Below are positions 42,600 through 53,670 of a DNA stretch of 64,000 nt, piece by piece. The position numbers and the translations under genes are program-made. This stretch comes from Symbiodinium kawagutii (Eukaryota > Sar > Dinophyceae > Suessiales > Symbiodiniaceae), in NCBI GenBank assembly GCA_009767595.1, contig VSDK01018921.1, positions 115,733-179,732 of the forward strand, written 5' to 3'. How positions within the stretch are numbered: the stretch's first letter is position 1; every line of letters starts with the position of its first letter. The notes under the pieces are model-generated. The model saw only the letters and a program-made list of their open reading frames with translations, was not told where the DNA came from and did no database searches.

Positions 42600-43325
42600 T
42601 CCTCACTGCTTATTCCCAATCGTTCAGTACCGCAAACCATAAGTGACGCCGGTGAATCAACCATTCGCGAAAGTCAACAACAAACAACATAGGTTGTTGC
42701 AATTAGTCTTAGTCGATGGTTAAGTGCCACTTTGAACCATCACTAACCGTAGTTGATGGTCAACAGATTCATGAAGTTTATTAGATTTGATTCACTAATT
42801 AACCAGACCAAATCTTAGTTTGTTGCTACCGTAGCTAACCGCTCCTGATGGTTAATGAAGCACGGTGCTTGTAGTTCATGGTCCATTGACCACGATTAGT
42901 GATTTTTTTGCTGCAGTGGGATTAATCTTGAACCATTGATTGGCTTGGTTAGTTCACTGCTCTTGGTTTTGAGCCACCAAATTAAAAACAAAGAATTGTC
43001 TGTCATCAACTTGGTTGGTCAAGGACTCAATAATTAGCTAAAAACCCGGTTCTGCACCATTGGACTGGTCGAGGTGTTAATTACCAACCCCGGTGATTCA
43101 AACTGAATTGAATGGTTCATTCCCCTATTCACCCTCATCAACGAACTACTAACCCCTTGCTAATTCCCATACAAATACAAATCATGTGAATATGCATGAA
43201 TATGCGTAATTACATCCCTTGCCCTAAAGGATTCATATCTTTATCGTTGTTGGCGACCCATCAACCAATCAATTTCCATCACTCATCCACCCTGCAAGCA
43301 CCACCACTGGATATGGCTTCCCTAG
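42600..43325. other. Low-complexity intron-like sequence
   Basis: AACCA/TTGGT-rich sequence. Plus frames around 43200-43320 are open but lack splice support. Nothing called. Confidence 0.4.
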
Positions 43326-43329
43326 CCAC

Positions 43330-43402
43330 GCTCCCGGCGCCACCTGCGCATCTGTCGCTGCTCGATTCGCTGCTCCCGGTCTCTGGCGCGTTTGCGGATC
43401 TC
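43330..43402 (-). CDS. Candidate coiled-coil exon
   Basis: Minus: acceptor CACCCGCGTAG|, donor GGGAGC|GTGGCT, 73 nt. Peptide EIRKRARDREQRIEQRQMRR then WRRE, about 83% G/C third positions. Extreme Arg/Glu/Gln bias marks a helix. Plus frames over the island are also open (for example LPAPPAHLSLLDSLLPVSGA; downstream, from about 43407, EIQRWEELVDTWLAKAAWLM), so a plus exon cannot be excluded. Confidence 0.55.
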
Positions 43403-43499
43403 CTACGCGGGTGCCCACGCTGTGGAGATACAGCGATGGGAAGAACTGGTGGACACGTGGTTGGCTAAGGCTGCTTGGTTGATGAGGGCTGGCTAGTGA

Positions 43500-45190
43500 T
43501 TGTTTACTAGACTGATTCATGAGAAAGTTGACCAATAGCAGCTACTTGCCGCTAGTTGGTCGGTTGCTTGTGGCTCTCGGTGGTTCAAGAATCATGGTTG
43601 ATGGTGGTTATTGGTTGCCAGTGGTGGTTGATAGCTGCTGAGCAACTTCATTGGTAGGAGCTATTTGCCACTGATTGGCTCATGATTTGGTTAAGAACGC
43701 TTGATAAATGGCCGGTAACCGTGTAACCGTTTGTAGTGGTTTAGGAAGGTTTTTTGGTTGAACGCCGTTTATTGGCTAATGGAAATTGCTAGTCACAGTA
43801 TTGCAACTCGGAGCCCAAACAAATCCTGCCAGAGGCCCCCACAGAAGGAAGCTGGTCAATCAGTACCTTTACAGTAGTCGATAAATTATCAAGTATTCAC
43901 TGTCATTATCAACAGCGTGGTGAAACTCAGCATAATCAAATAACCATAACCAATAGTCACGATCATGAGCACTTGCATTGTGCACAGCTACCAGCCATTC
44001 ACAAACGTGAACTGAGTCAATCAGCAATCAGTCAGGATTGACCAACCCTGCGCAACCAGTATCTTCTTTTCTTTCTCAGCCTCAAATGGGTCTGTGCCTT
44101 TGTTGCTACGCGCATTAAAGACTGCTGCCATCACGTTCCCTGATAGTCAGGGGCGCTAAGAAGAACCCTGACGCACTGTGCTGGATTCAACCTCCTTCAC
44201 CCAGCAACAGCCATTGTGTGACCAAAGGCTTAAACAATTTTGAACCCTTATTGGCCATTGCTGGTATGAACTATTAGCCAATGACAATGGCAAGCATGAT
44301 CTCGCACTGTTGACCACTATTGACCAATAAAAGCCATTCTTAACTCTTAACCGCGATCCACCATGATTTATGAACCACGAACCATCATCAACCATTGTTG
44401 ATCATTTTTAATGAACAAAGTACTAACAATCAACCACTATAAGTCAACGGGTTCGAAACCGTTGTAGCCAGCCAACGGACCATGGGATTGATTCTGTGGT
44501 GTTTCATCATGGATGGTCACTCTATAGCCTATAGCGATACAAAGGTTAATAAAACATCATCATTCAGCATCATTTAAGTAATCATCAAATACTGCTACCG
44601 TCAACTAGTTATTGACCATGAATCAATTGCTGTTGATCAAGTATAAATATACAATTCAGCTAATTAATTGAGCATTCTTAAGAGGTAGATTCTTCAATCA
44701 TCGAGAATCCATTGTTTAGGGTTGATAATCATCCATTACTGACACCATATAAGCCGATTCTCGATAGCATAGCAATGGTCAACTAGAATCATAAACCAAC
44801 ATTAGCCATCAAATAAATTCAATCCACCAATGATTGACCATCAACCTTTAGCCCTATCGTCAAAGACTCTATGAACCATCAACCATCTTCCACCCCATCG
44901 TAAACCCTGCTATTAAACATTATTGAGATCTATTGACTGTTCATATCTGTTCATCATCGCGTTGATAGATCATACATCCTATCCATAAACCTACCATCTA
45001 TGAAATCTTAACCAACCATCAACCATTGACCCCCCTCAATGAAATTTGAATGATAGGCTTGATGATCTCCGAAACACCCAACCATAGGAACCATCAACCA
45101 TCAACCATCATCAACCCCTATCATTGGTTTCCACCCATCAGCCCTCTGAAATCCCACCCGCCGTTGTACAACGGCGCCACGTGCGTCCCG
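43500..45190. other. Low-complexity CCATCAACC/GGTTGATGG region
   Basis: 43560-43790 is GGTTG-rich. 44340-45120 is dominated by CCATCAACCATC words on plus. No exon candidate was supported. Confidence 0.45.
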
Positions 45191-45204
45191 GGTCGCGTCG
45201 CTAC

Positions 45205-45323
45205 AAGCGCTCCTGCTGTCGCTTCTCTTCCCGCGCGATGCGCAAGGCTTCCAGCTCTGTGGTGCGACTGCCCATGACTTGAGAGCGGCCTCGGAGCGCA
45301 CGGTGCTGCTGCTGCTGCTGCTG
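45205..45323 (-). CDS. Candidate coiled-coil exon with poly-Gln start
   Basis: Minus: begins in a CAG repeat that also supplies several acceptor-like CAG| sites. Donor GCGCTT|GTAGCG. Peptide QQQQQQHRALRGRSQVMGSR then TTELEALRIAREEKRQQERL, about 77% G/C third positions. The ELEALRIAREEKRQQER helix is among the clearest coding signals in the window. A second frame reads TSTTCTTTTSSSSSSS and is likely a shadow. The CTG/CAG tract itself (45304-45326) is a trinucleotide repeat. Confidence 0.65.
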
Positions 45324-45389
45324 CTGGTGGTGGTGGTGCAGGTGGTGCTGGTGGTGAACCCTGGTGCTGTTGACCATGATCTTAAGCTG

Positions 45390-45485
45390 CTTGGTGGTGC
45401 GAACAGCCACCCCGTCATGAAAAATATCAGTCAACCATGTGTTCATAGTTACTAGTGAAAATGAAGAATGTTTAAAACCACCAGC
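45390..45485 (+). mobile_element. F3 terminal-inverted-repeat element
   Basis: CTTGGTGGTGCGAACAGCCA...CATGAAAAATATCAGTCAAC...GTTTAAAACCACCAGCAC, diverged left end. Confidence 0.65.
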
Positions 45486-46265
45486 ACGTAAGTGACTTGA
45501 TCAGTAAAAGTTGGCTGAGCAACCATGGTGAACGTTGGCTCATGTTAATGGTGATGTGCAGAATGGTTGATGAGTCGCCAACATTGGCCACCATAGTTAA
45601 CAATGAGCTGGTGTGGTGGTGCTTGTTGAATCAGCTGAATACGCCACTCGAACGGTTATAAACAGCACTTGGGTGTAGGGAGCATGTTGGGGGGTACCCA
45701 ATATTGCAAACTGGACACTAGCCATGATTCATCTAATTATCAACCATCCTATCAATCTCAGTGACTATCTCAATTGCGAATCCTTGTTGACTATCACTAT
45801 TGACTATGATCATTATTGGTAATCTCAGTCACTAGCAACCTTTGAAGTGAGCTTCTCAGGAGCCGTTGTTGATCATCAACCACTATTCATTCAAACTTAC
45901 GCACAATTCCCCTGAGTAGCATAATTAGCATAATTACCACAATCAGCCGTATTCAAACAAAGAACCATTATTATCATTATCAACCATTATCACCATCATC
46001 AACCAGTATAAGTCCCATTACTGTATCAAAGACTACCCACCATCATCAATCATTCTCACCACAATCGTCATCAACCATGAACAACATGATCACCAATTCA
46101 GAATGAACCATTACCAACCGCTCTCAACCATGAATCATGGACCATCATCAACCAAATATAGTAGACCATTATCAACCGCTATCAGCCATCAAACCCTTAT
46201 CAATCTTCATCAATCATTATCACCATCAAACGCACACAACACGTCCGTTTTGAACCGTCGGTAAC

Positions 46266-46328
46266 TTCCAAGACCCCCGACGCGCTTCCATATTGAGCCG
46301 CTGATGAAATTTCGTTTCTCGCGCCTCG
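46266..46328. CDS. Candidate short exon, strand ambiguous
   Basis: Minus: acceptor GACGCTCGTAG|, donor TTGGAA|GTTACC, peptide EARETKFHQRLNMEARRGSW (helical, like the other minus exons). Plus alternative 46274-46345: acceptor TTCCAAG|, donor AGAGCA|GTAGCT, peptide PPTRFHIEPLMKFRFSRLAT with better codon bias (67% against 55%). Confidence 0.4.
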
Positions 46329-47457
46329 CTACGAGCGTCAGAGCAGTAGCTCATGGTTGAAAATGGTGAGGTAATGGTTGGTCGTTCAGAGTCCTTTGTG
46401 GTTGGCTACTGGCATAACCACCGATAACGATACTGAACCACTACGCTTATCATAGCTTCATAGCTCAGGATGGCTGATGACTTTGGCACAATGATGGTTT
46501 ACCAGTAATGGTTTAATATTGTTGAAAATGGTGAATGGAGTAGTGGTGGGTGAATGGTTCATAGTCCTTGGCTGTTAACAATGGTTGAGACCGGTGGATG
46601 TTTGTTGATCCCCGGTTGAACAGACAATTGTCATATGTCTTTCTATAACTCGGATAGCTATGGATTCGGACAGAAGGTGTAGCCAGCTGCTAAAATGGCT
46701 TCGAAATCTTGTGAATTGAGTTGGCTGATCAGGGGCCCCCCTCTCTGAATTGACGAGGCTGATTTAGGCCAACGTGGGGCGTCGAGAAGCGCTAGTTTGA
46801 GTAGGATTGGTCAATCATTGTCGAATAGCTACGAGTAAGGGTAAGAAGGATATTGGATCACTCATGGTCATATAGATGAAAACATTGATCCTTGCTGAAG
46901 GGTCATATCCAAATCATTCAAGTTTCCAGATCAGAAAGGGTAAGGATATTTTTTTGGAAACTGATATGAATCGAATCATGCATCAACGAATCTAACTGTG
47001 GAAACTCAGCATTCTGTTTGAGAAGTTTCCTGGGGGGACAAAAAGTCCCTAGCAACAGACCGTACATCACCCTGGAAACACCAGCCCCAAGCAGGCGTAC
47101 TAAGGCCATTGAGAAGTCTCTGCACTTTGCTATTGCGAATAATCACCAAAATATCCTTCTAGGAAGCATGAATCAATATTGCCCCTTAAATCTCAATATT
47201 ATGAGAAATGCTCATCGTTTGCCATCAGCGGCTACCGCCACTGCATACGGGTCCATCACCCCCGCAATGACTAAGTGACAAACGGCTGTATTCCCGTACC
47301 ACGTTCATGCAATGAACATGTACATAGATATGATTCGCTACATGGTGCGTGAAACCACTACACGGTAGCTTCCCAGCAGTTGTAAGTCGGTCAAGGTTCG
47401 CCACTCAACAATTGTTATATCTACCATAGCTGGTACATAGCTCAGTTACAACCCAAC

Positions 47458-47568
47458 CTGGTTGGTCGTTGAACCACCCTTATGAAAAATTATGCGCAAG
47501 TCAACCAACCATTTGTGAATAATTAATTGCATTTGATAAATAAACAAAGGTCAATCCAACCACCAAGC
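47458..47568 (+). mobile_element. F3 terminal-inverted-repeat element
   Basis: CTGGTTGGTCGTTGAACCAC...AAAAATTATGCGCAAGTCAACC...GGTCAATCCAACCACCAAGC. Belongs to the GAACCACC subtype also seen at 5451 and 29441. Confidence 0.65.
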
Positions 47569-47612
47569 AGCAACGGCCATAGCTCCCGTTGGGGGCCCGG
47601 ATCCCCTTGCAG

Positions 47613-47707
47613 CATCTGTTGTTTATTGGTTGGCGGAGCTGATCTTCCTCCCCACCTGCAACACTCGAAGCTCCTGAAGCAGAACGGCGGGATGTTCACA
47701 GCCCAGG
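47613..47707 (+). CDS. Candidate exon
   Basis: Plus: acceptor ATCCCCTTGCAG|, donor GCCCAG-G|GTTCGT, 95 nt. Peptide ICCLLVGGADLPPHLQHSKL then LKQNGGMFTAQ. Minus alternatives exist (TLGCEHPAVLLQELRVLQ with acceptor and donor), so strand is tentative. The F3 element lies about 45 bp upstream. Confidence 0.4.
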
Positions 47708-47755
47708 GTTCGTGAAGCCATGGTTGGTTGCGCCCGCGCCGGTAGCTGAACTAAA

Positions 47756-47875
47756 CCCTGTAGCCTATAAGTATGGACTATAGCCTATATGCTATAACTA
47801 TGGTGAACTATAATTAGGCTATAGGGATAACTAACCAAATAACCCCTCTAGCCTATAACTATGGTGAACGTTCCC
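47756..47875 (+). repeat. TAGCCTATAACTATGG repeats
   Basis: Five irregular copies of TAGCCTATAAGTATGG / CTATAACTATGGTGAAC within 120 bp, not F1-F4. Confidence 0.6.
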
Positions 47876-48390
47876 AGTTGCGAGCAGTCGATATGGCACA
47901 TCCAAGTATTGTAGATCATTGAGAAACATGTCAACGATATGAAGGCCGATGATATTTACAAAGTAGTCAGCATCATGGGGGGTCAGGTTTTGTGATCGTT
48001 GATAAAAACTGGTAAACTATACTGTGAACGAAAGGTGATGCTGACTAAAATACATGGAGTCGTATGTGATGCGGATAGAAATGTAACGTAGTCACTAAAA
48101 ATACATTGAGTCATATGTGATGCGGATGGACATATAGTCCTGGAAAATCTGCATCCGTGGTCACCTGTCATGGAGAGAGAATCAAACAATGAAACTGAAA
48201 ACCAAACTCACTTCTTCAAAGAGAACAAAGTATATTCGAGGCGCTCGTGTTTAAGAATTGCTGTCATCATGGATGGCTGATGATGGCTGACAAAGCATGG
48301 ATATTTCTGCATGCTTTAAACTGGATATGATGGTTGGTACCGGACCACCGGACAATATTGAATGATGGTTAGTGATGGATAATGCTAGTG

Positions 48391-48487
48391 GCTAATGACT
48401 GGCTGTCAATTTCAAGGCCAGTACCATTATCAACCATCACCCAGTAACGCTTGAAATTGACAGCCAGTACAATCATTAGCCAGTCAT
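48391..48487. repeat. Inverted repeat, 19-bp perfect arms
   Basis: ACTGGCTGTCAATTTCAAG (48398-48416) and its exact complement (48450-48468), extended by GCTAATGACT / AGTCATT-type flanks. A foldback unit unrelated to F1-F4. Confidence 0.8.
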
Positions 48488-49134
48488 TACCAGCCATTGT
48501 TAATCATGATCAACCATCATTAATTGCCATCATCAATCATCATGAACCATCAATACTGTCCATCATCAACCATGAATGGCCATTGGCAGACCATTCAAAT
48601 AACCATGATTGACCCTTATCAACCACAATTTACCCATTTTGACCACCATCGACCATTCACCATCAGCCATTGCGAAGAGTCATGAACAATGGGTTTGCTA
48701 GGGTATCCCCTTAGTTGCGCAGAGTCACCTGGGTGCCTCTCTGTTCTTGATCCCTTCCTCAGACCCCGGGCCCCAGCCTATAAAGCAGGGGATCAGCTAT
48801 AAATCTATTAGCAACCGGCGATTAGCGAATAGCTTGTTCGGTTATTAGCATGTTTGCTGTATACTAGAAAAATGCTTTATTGCATAAACATGGCCAATGA
48901 TCATGTTCGATTGCAGACAAGTTATTCAACCATCAACATGGATTGTGCTTGAATCAATAGGAACCATCATCGGCAATTATTGAGACGATTGAATCACCAT
49001 AAGATTCATCACAAGAACAACTATCAAGCGTTGCATCAGCCGCCGCTATCTGCTACCATTCATCCATGGAAACCACATGGCGCTGGGTCTACCCATGGCT
49101 GTTGCTTCGTAACTTGAGCCAGCACCCCATTTAG

Positions 49135-49286
49135 TTGGGATGTTCCCGTCCGCGAGGCTGAACGCCTTACGGCCCTTAGGCTCCTTGTCAGCCAAGTGCG
49201 CGAGACGTTCGGATTGCAGCTGCCCCACTTCCTGGGATCAATTGCTGGGGTCAGTGGCTGCCATGGCACAGCCCGTGTCAGCCTTG
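49135..49286 (+). CDS. Candidate exon, open on both strands
   Basis: Plus: acceptor CCCCATTTAG|, donor CAGCCTTG|GTTAGT, 152 nt. Peptide WDVPVREAERLTALRLLVSQ then VRETFGLQLPHFLGSIAGVS, an amphipathic helix followed by a hydrophobic stretch. Minus alternative 49057-49231: acceptor TTGATCCCAG|, donor GAATG|GTAGCA, peptide EVGQLQSERLAHLADKEPKG. Codon bias is equal (about 62-64%). Neighbours at 47.6-54.8 kb favour plus. Confidence 0.5.
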
Positions 49287-49642
49287 GTTAGTCATGAGGA
49301 ACCATCACTCGACGAGCCGTGAGGGTCATCATGGTGGTAGTTTTTACATCGTTTTTGATGCTTGGTTGATCCATATTAATGAACTACAACGATGGTAAGT
49401 TCACATTCATGGTTAAAATTGTGGTCATATTGATCACCTTTTGCTTGATTGTTGATCGGCAAATAAATCAACCATTGCCATCTTGGTTGGTCATGATTCG
49501 ATATCTCCTTTCGGGAGTGGTCCTCTTATGTCCTGCTGCTGCAACCATGCAACAGAATGTCCTTGAGAGCGGCTAGTCTCGTATAAGCCATGACTGGCCG
49601 TTGCTAGCGAGATATGGTCCGATTCTGATCACGAATCTATGA

Positions 49643-49762
49643 GGGGGGGTTCTTAAAATTGGAAACCCCCAAATTGGATCAAAATGGATGGTTTATGATT
49701 GATGATGATGATGAATATTGGATGATTTGGGGGTACCCCCTATGACTTGAGAAACCACCATG
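49643..49762 (+). mobile_element. F2 terminal-inverted-repeat element
   Basis: GGGGGGTTCTTAAAATTGGA to CCCTATGACTTGAGAAACCACC. Interior carries (GATGAT)n. It ends about 20 bp before the next exon acceptor. Confidence 0.75.
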
Positions 49763-49782
49763 ACCTGTCTGGAAACTCACAG

Positions 49783-49848
49783 CCCCCTACAGGTGATCAC
49801 TTTGCTGGCGACAATTTTGGGGATTTGCTGTCGGTAGGCTACTTGGAG
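49783..49848 (+). CDS. Candidate short exon
   Basis: Plus: acceptor GAAACTCACAG|, donor TTGGAG|GTGAGC (strong), 66 nt, phase 0-0. Peptide PPTGDHFAGDNFGDLLSVGY then LE. A shorter minus alternative (QIPKIVASKVIT) also has splice sites. Confidence 0.45.
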
Positions 49849-50081
49849 GTGAGCATCCCCACAAATCGTCACTGGAAACCAACCATGGTTGTTGGGTTCA
49901 TAATCAACATCCAACAACCAGTTGCATCCTTTTAGGTTAGCTTATGAATTTGCTTTCCAGCTACTAAGCAACAACCTGGAAATATATAAAGTTGCATCCT
50001 TATGTGCTTTATAAGCATGGTGAACTAACCCTGGTCACTGCACATCTGGCGCCGTTTCGAAAAAGTCCAGGTCTCTCCCAG

Positions 50082-50206
50082 GTGAACGCAACGATGCAGA
50101 GGCCACCAAGCAAACCGGGGTTGGAAGCATGGGGCATGACCAGCTATGCCCCACCAAGCAGGATCAAACATCGGCCATGTTGAACCAGCTTATTCTTCAT
50201 GAACCA
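50082..50206 (+). CDS. Candidate internal exon
   Basis: Plus: acceptor GGTCTCTCCCAG| with pyrimidine tract, donor GAACCA|GTTCAC, 125 nt. Peptide ERNDAEATKQTGVGSMGHDQ then LCPTKQDQTSAMLNQLILHE. Hydrophilic then helical. No family recognised. Confidence 0.55.
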
Positions 50207-50575
50207 GTTCACCATCAGTACAGAGCTAATCAATTGCCAAGATCAACAGCACATTCACCAGCTTACCAATCAAACTGGCTATTAATAAACCACCATTGGG
50301 TTTCCCATAAATAGCTTGTGCTTTACCTTCAAATATAGGGCTGTATGGATACAAGGATCTACCAACAAGCATTTTCTGCAATAGTTGACAAAAACATCAT
50401 TGTTGCTTCTCATTCCATATATTAACCATCTCTTCATCAACAGGATCCCCTATTGTTGCTACTAACCCCTATAGAAACCCTTGAAAATCACCCCTATCAT
50501 CCCCTCTAAACACCCGAAAACCACCCATAGAAAACCTATAAACACCATATAACCCCCCATAGAAACCCTACCAAC

Positions 50576-50718
50576 CAAGGCATCTTCCGCCGTTTCTTCA
50601 GCCCTTCGGGGGGACTTTCCACCCGTTCCCCGGCGTCACGTGCCGCCGCGACACGTCGCGGGAGTAGCTCTGGATGTTCAGATCCCACGAGCGTAGGCGA
50701 TCCCTGGGACTCAGCAGC
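50576..50718. CDS. Candidate exon, strand ambiguous
   Basis: Minus: acceptor GCGATCTAAG|, donor GCCTTG|GTTGGT, 143 nt, peptide AAESQGSPTLVGSEHPELLP then RRVAAARDAGERVESPPEGL. Plus (from 50581): acceptor ACCAACCAAG|, donor ACGAGC|GTAGGC, peptide IFRRFFSPSGGLSTRSPASR, Ser/Arg-rich. Codon bias 57% against 59%. One of the two is very likely real. Confidence 0.45.
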
Positions 50719-50759
50719 CTTAGATCGCCAGCATCGAAGCAGGGCAGTTGTTGGTGCTG

Positions 50760-51890
50760 CTTGATGATGTTTAATCTATGGTTAATTTATGGTTAATTTA
50801 TGGCTATTAACAAGCGAATAATAACCGATAATGACTGGTCGATTAGTGGCTAATGATGGTTAATCATGCTTAATCATGGTTCTTAGGGTAAGAATAGATG
50901 AATAAATGATTATTCTTGTTGGTTATTAATGATGGCTAATGATGGTTAAAGATGGTTGATCATGGCTAATGATGGTTCATGGTGGTGAATTCTAGTGGTT
51001 AATCTTCATAGGGTAATAATGATGGCTGATGATTATTAATGATGGTGATCATACGACACAAAATATTCTGATATCATCTATCGCAAATAGTGGAAATTGC
51101 AAATGCAATAGATCTACTATTTGCTCTAAGATCTATCTGGCATAATATCTTTAACATTTGGTAGTATGCAACATATTAGCAGCTATCTGTTACGAGATGA
51201 ATGTGAATACTACCATTTTTTGAACCATATTAATGGGATTTGCCATTAACAGGATAGCTATCTGTTTTACCCACATCTGTTGTAGGATAAATTGTAGCTA
51301 ATCCCAATAGAATATATACCAACATAGACTGCAGAATTGCTATCTGTCATAGGCAATAGGATTAATATTGGGATTACCATAGATTACCATAGACTACACC
51401 ACCCTATTTCGATATTGATGTGGTTATTAAGGACCATCATTAACCATCATTACTCATCAGCAACCACCAGAATTCTCCATCATTAATCTTTACTATTGCC
51501 TTAAATATAACCAGCATTAAGCATCATTAAGCATAGTTCATCCATAGTCTAACCATCAATATCAATCTACTACTACCCTATTGCAACCATTATTAGCAAT
51601 GATTAACCATGATTAACTATCATCAACCATCATTAATATAACTTTGGAATGTGTATTGTTTTAAAAGAGAGGGTTTTTTGAGTTGCATTAAAGATAATTC
51701 TAATAGCTTTAATTGTATAAAAACATGTTGTCTAAAAATTGTAGAATTAGATATGTGCAGATTGTTTGCATTTGCATGATGAAGAGTTATTCAGTTATTC
51801 ATCAAGTATTGAGCATTATTCAAACATAAATATGTCCGTGGGTCCAAAAAGCCTGTACCCCGGTTCACTGCTCTCTATTTGTTGCTAGAT
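50760..51890. other. Low-complexity and AT-rich intron-like sequence
   Basis: 50760-51060 is TAATGATGGTTAA-rich. 51060-51420 is AT-rich with ATCTGTTA and GGATTAATATTGGGATTACC-like repeats. 51420-51640 is CCATCATTAACC-rich. An F1 left-end fragment lies at 51835-51885. No coding island. Confidence 0.45.
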
Positions 51891-51894
51891 TACT

Positions 51895-51994
51895 CTGGTG
51901 GTTTCTCAAAATAGGGGACCCCAAAAAATGGTTGGTTTATTATTGTAAATGCTTTTGAAAGGATGATTTGGGGGTACCCCTATTGCTTCACAGT
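51895..51994 (+). mobile_element. F2 terminal-inverted-repeat element
   Basis: CTGGTGGTTTCTCAAAATAGGGG at left. Right end GGGGGTACCCCTATTGCTTC lost its final TIR bases. Confidence 0.7.
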
Positions 51995-52028
51995 GATCCT
52001 TCCATCAACCAGCCCGGTGGACCCTTTT

Positions 52029-52130
52029 GTGGCGTTTCTCAAGCCAGGGCCCTATATCATCCAATATCAACCAGTCCTAGCAATAAAACAACCATTTTGG
52101 GGGTCCCCTTTTTTTTGAGAAACCACCAAT
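52029..52130 (+). mobile_element. F2 terminal-inverted-repeat element
   Basis: GTGGCGTTTCTCAAGCCAGG to CCCCTTTTTTTTGAGAAACCACC, 102 bp, interior ATCATCCAATATC and GCAATAAAACAACC. Confidence 0.8.
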
Positions 52131-52134
52131 ATGG

Positions 52135-52323
52135 ATGAACACGTCTTCGCTGGCTGATCCCCCTTTGAGGTTGGGGGCTCTGTTCGTCGGCAGGAGCATC
52201 CCAAACGTCTCCATGGTGGTGCGATGGTCACAGGACATGGCACTCCCTCATGACCTTGCCACATCAACCGGAAATTTCTACCGGCAACTGGAAATTTCTA
52301 CCGGCGAAAGTCTACTGAGCTGA
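52135..52323 (+). CDS. Possible exon, weak
   Basis: GC-rich island just after an F2 copy. The plus frame RLGALFVGRSIPNVSMVVRW then SQDMALPHDLATSTGNFYRQ is open to a stop at 52323. It includes a 22-bp direct repeat (GGAAATTTCTACCGGC twice, 52270-52305). Splice sites are unclear. Confidence 0.3.
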   Translation: MNTSSLADPPLRLGALFVGRSIPNVSMVVRWSQDMALPHDLATSTGNFYRQLEISTGESLLS

Positions 52324-52782
52324 TGATCAATGGTCTACCAACAATGGAGCCGCCACAAGCACTGATCAAGCTGCGGTAGCAACTGAGGTTGCTAAAAAAC
52401 TACTATATAAGTGATCAAACTGCATAGTTTCAAAGTTGTTTCTCTATTCACTCTATTCTTTACCGTTCTACATTTCAAAGGAAAAACCCATCATTCTGTG
52501 AATGCAAAATGGTTGGGATACGCAGAAGGCTGTGTTGCAAATGTCTGTCATCAGGAGCTGCATGTTGCTATTTCTTAGATTGTCACTACATTCTGCATGT
52601 GTCCGTGTACCTGAAATCGGTGAGTTTGCTGTCGATTTCTTAACTTTTTTCACGTAGGACACCAATTGATGTAGAATCTGAACAACTGACATAAGCACAT
52701 TCCGTCACTTTTCGGTTTTGGTTTCATTCCCCCTCGTGTTAGAAAGTAAATCCACCTGCCTTTCAAATCAGGCAGCCAACAC

Positions 52783-52857
52783 TAAATTCCTCAAGCCGTG
52801 CTTTTACTTCCTCGACTGGCGCCAATTCACGCGAGTAGCATCCGCTAGGGCAATCCT
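52783..52857. CDS. Possible exon, strand ambiguous
   Basis: Minus: acceptor ACACCAAG|, donor GAATTTA|GTGTTG, 75 nt, peptide DCPSGCYSRELAPVEEVKAR then LEEF, helical. Plus: acceptor AAATCAG|, donor CTCTTG|GTGTAT, peptide AANTKFLKPCFYFLDWRQFT. Both are plausible. Confidence 0.3.
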
Positions 52858-52973
52858 CTTGGTGTATCAATGTGGGATTCTCATCACACGGTATGTTGAG
52901 TGTGGATAGGTTCACAACCACCTTTGCTAAGCTACCATGAGCCAACAACCAGGTCGTGCCATGACGTAGTCAG

Positions 52974-53097
52974 CTGTGGCACCTTTCGACAGCCAAGTGC
53001 TCAGGATATCGCTGATGCCGAAGCATCTGCCCTCATCCTCATCTGCAGAAAATCTGCCCTCTCTGCCTTCAAGGAAGCAATCTCCCACTTCAGCTGA
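52974..53097 (+). CDS. Candidate exon, Ala-rich helix
   Basis: Plus: acceptor GACGTAGTCAG|, frame CGTFRQPSAQDIADAEASAL then ILICRKSALSAFKEAISHFS, ending in TGA at 53097. Strongly helical. No GT donor precedes the stop, so it is either a terminal exon or spliced at a non-GT donor. Confidence 0.5.
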
Positions 53098-53154
53098 AAT
53101 AGTCATTATTCATCTCTTGTCGGTCTGAACCAACAACCCCAACCCAACCCCAGC

Positions 53155-53263
53155 AAAACCGAAGCACCAACGGCAACCAGCAGCCAAGTGACGCAGACAT
53201 TGAGGAGGAGCAGGAGAGCCGCGGGGATAGCGCCTGCGAAGCTGGGGTGGCTGAGTCCAATGG
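53155..53263 (+). CDS. Candidate exon, acidic disordered segment
   Basis: Plus: acceptor CCAACCCCAG|, donor CCAATG-G|GTAGGA, 109 nt. Peptide QNRSTNGNQQPSDADIEEEQ then ESRGDSACEAGVAESN, about 69% G/C third positions. The antisense strand gives a purely hydrophobic frame (PAALLLLLNVCVTWLLVAVG), as expected for the complement of Gln/Glu codons. F1 follows 34 bp after the donor. Confidence 0.55.
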
Positions 53264-53297
53264 GTAGGAGATAGTACCTGGAGGTGAACTACCATGT

Positions 53298-53402
53298 GGC
53301 AGTGGGTCAGTTCACCCTTAGTCCCATCATTAGCCATTGTTTTCCCTATTATTGTTGGTGGAAATCCCCCATTAGTTGGTTGGTTAATATTGACCCATAG
53401 CC
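53298..53402 (+). mobile_element. F1 terminal-inverted-repeat element
   Basis: GGCAGTGGGTCAGTTCACCC to ATTGACCCATAGCC, 105 bp. Left subterminal part shortened. Confidence 0.8.
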
Positions 53403-53670
53403 ATGTGTCATCATAACTCTTGGTTCATAGTAAGCAACTACAGTACAGTACTACCATTGGGATGAAACCTTGGTGGTAACCAGCCAGGGCTAAGCCATGA
53501 GGATTTGAGGCAGTTGAATGTTACCCTAACCACTGTTCCACTGACCAGTTACACTCACGACTCAGATGTGCGGGCTGGTAGTTAGTTCCCTGGATGGCTC
53601 ACCATGTTTAGTTGCACACTATAGCCGCTAGCTGGATGAACCCAAAACTAACCGTGGTGAACGCTGCCAG

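Larger units (their letters stand above)
38750..42600. other. AT-rich block without exon candidates or F1-F4 copies
   Basis: The AACC/GGTT vocabulary typical of the rest of the window almost disappears. Contents: TATA and TACATA microsatellites (39560-39600, 40010-40060), CATTACATTGCATT-type repeats (39655-39800), ATTCATTCGTTCGTTC (39930-39990), and the special repeats listed separately. Open frames here have no codon structure. It may be an intergenic stretch or an old insertion. Confidence 0.5.
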
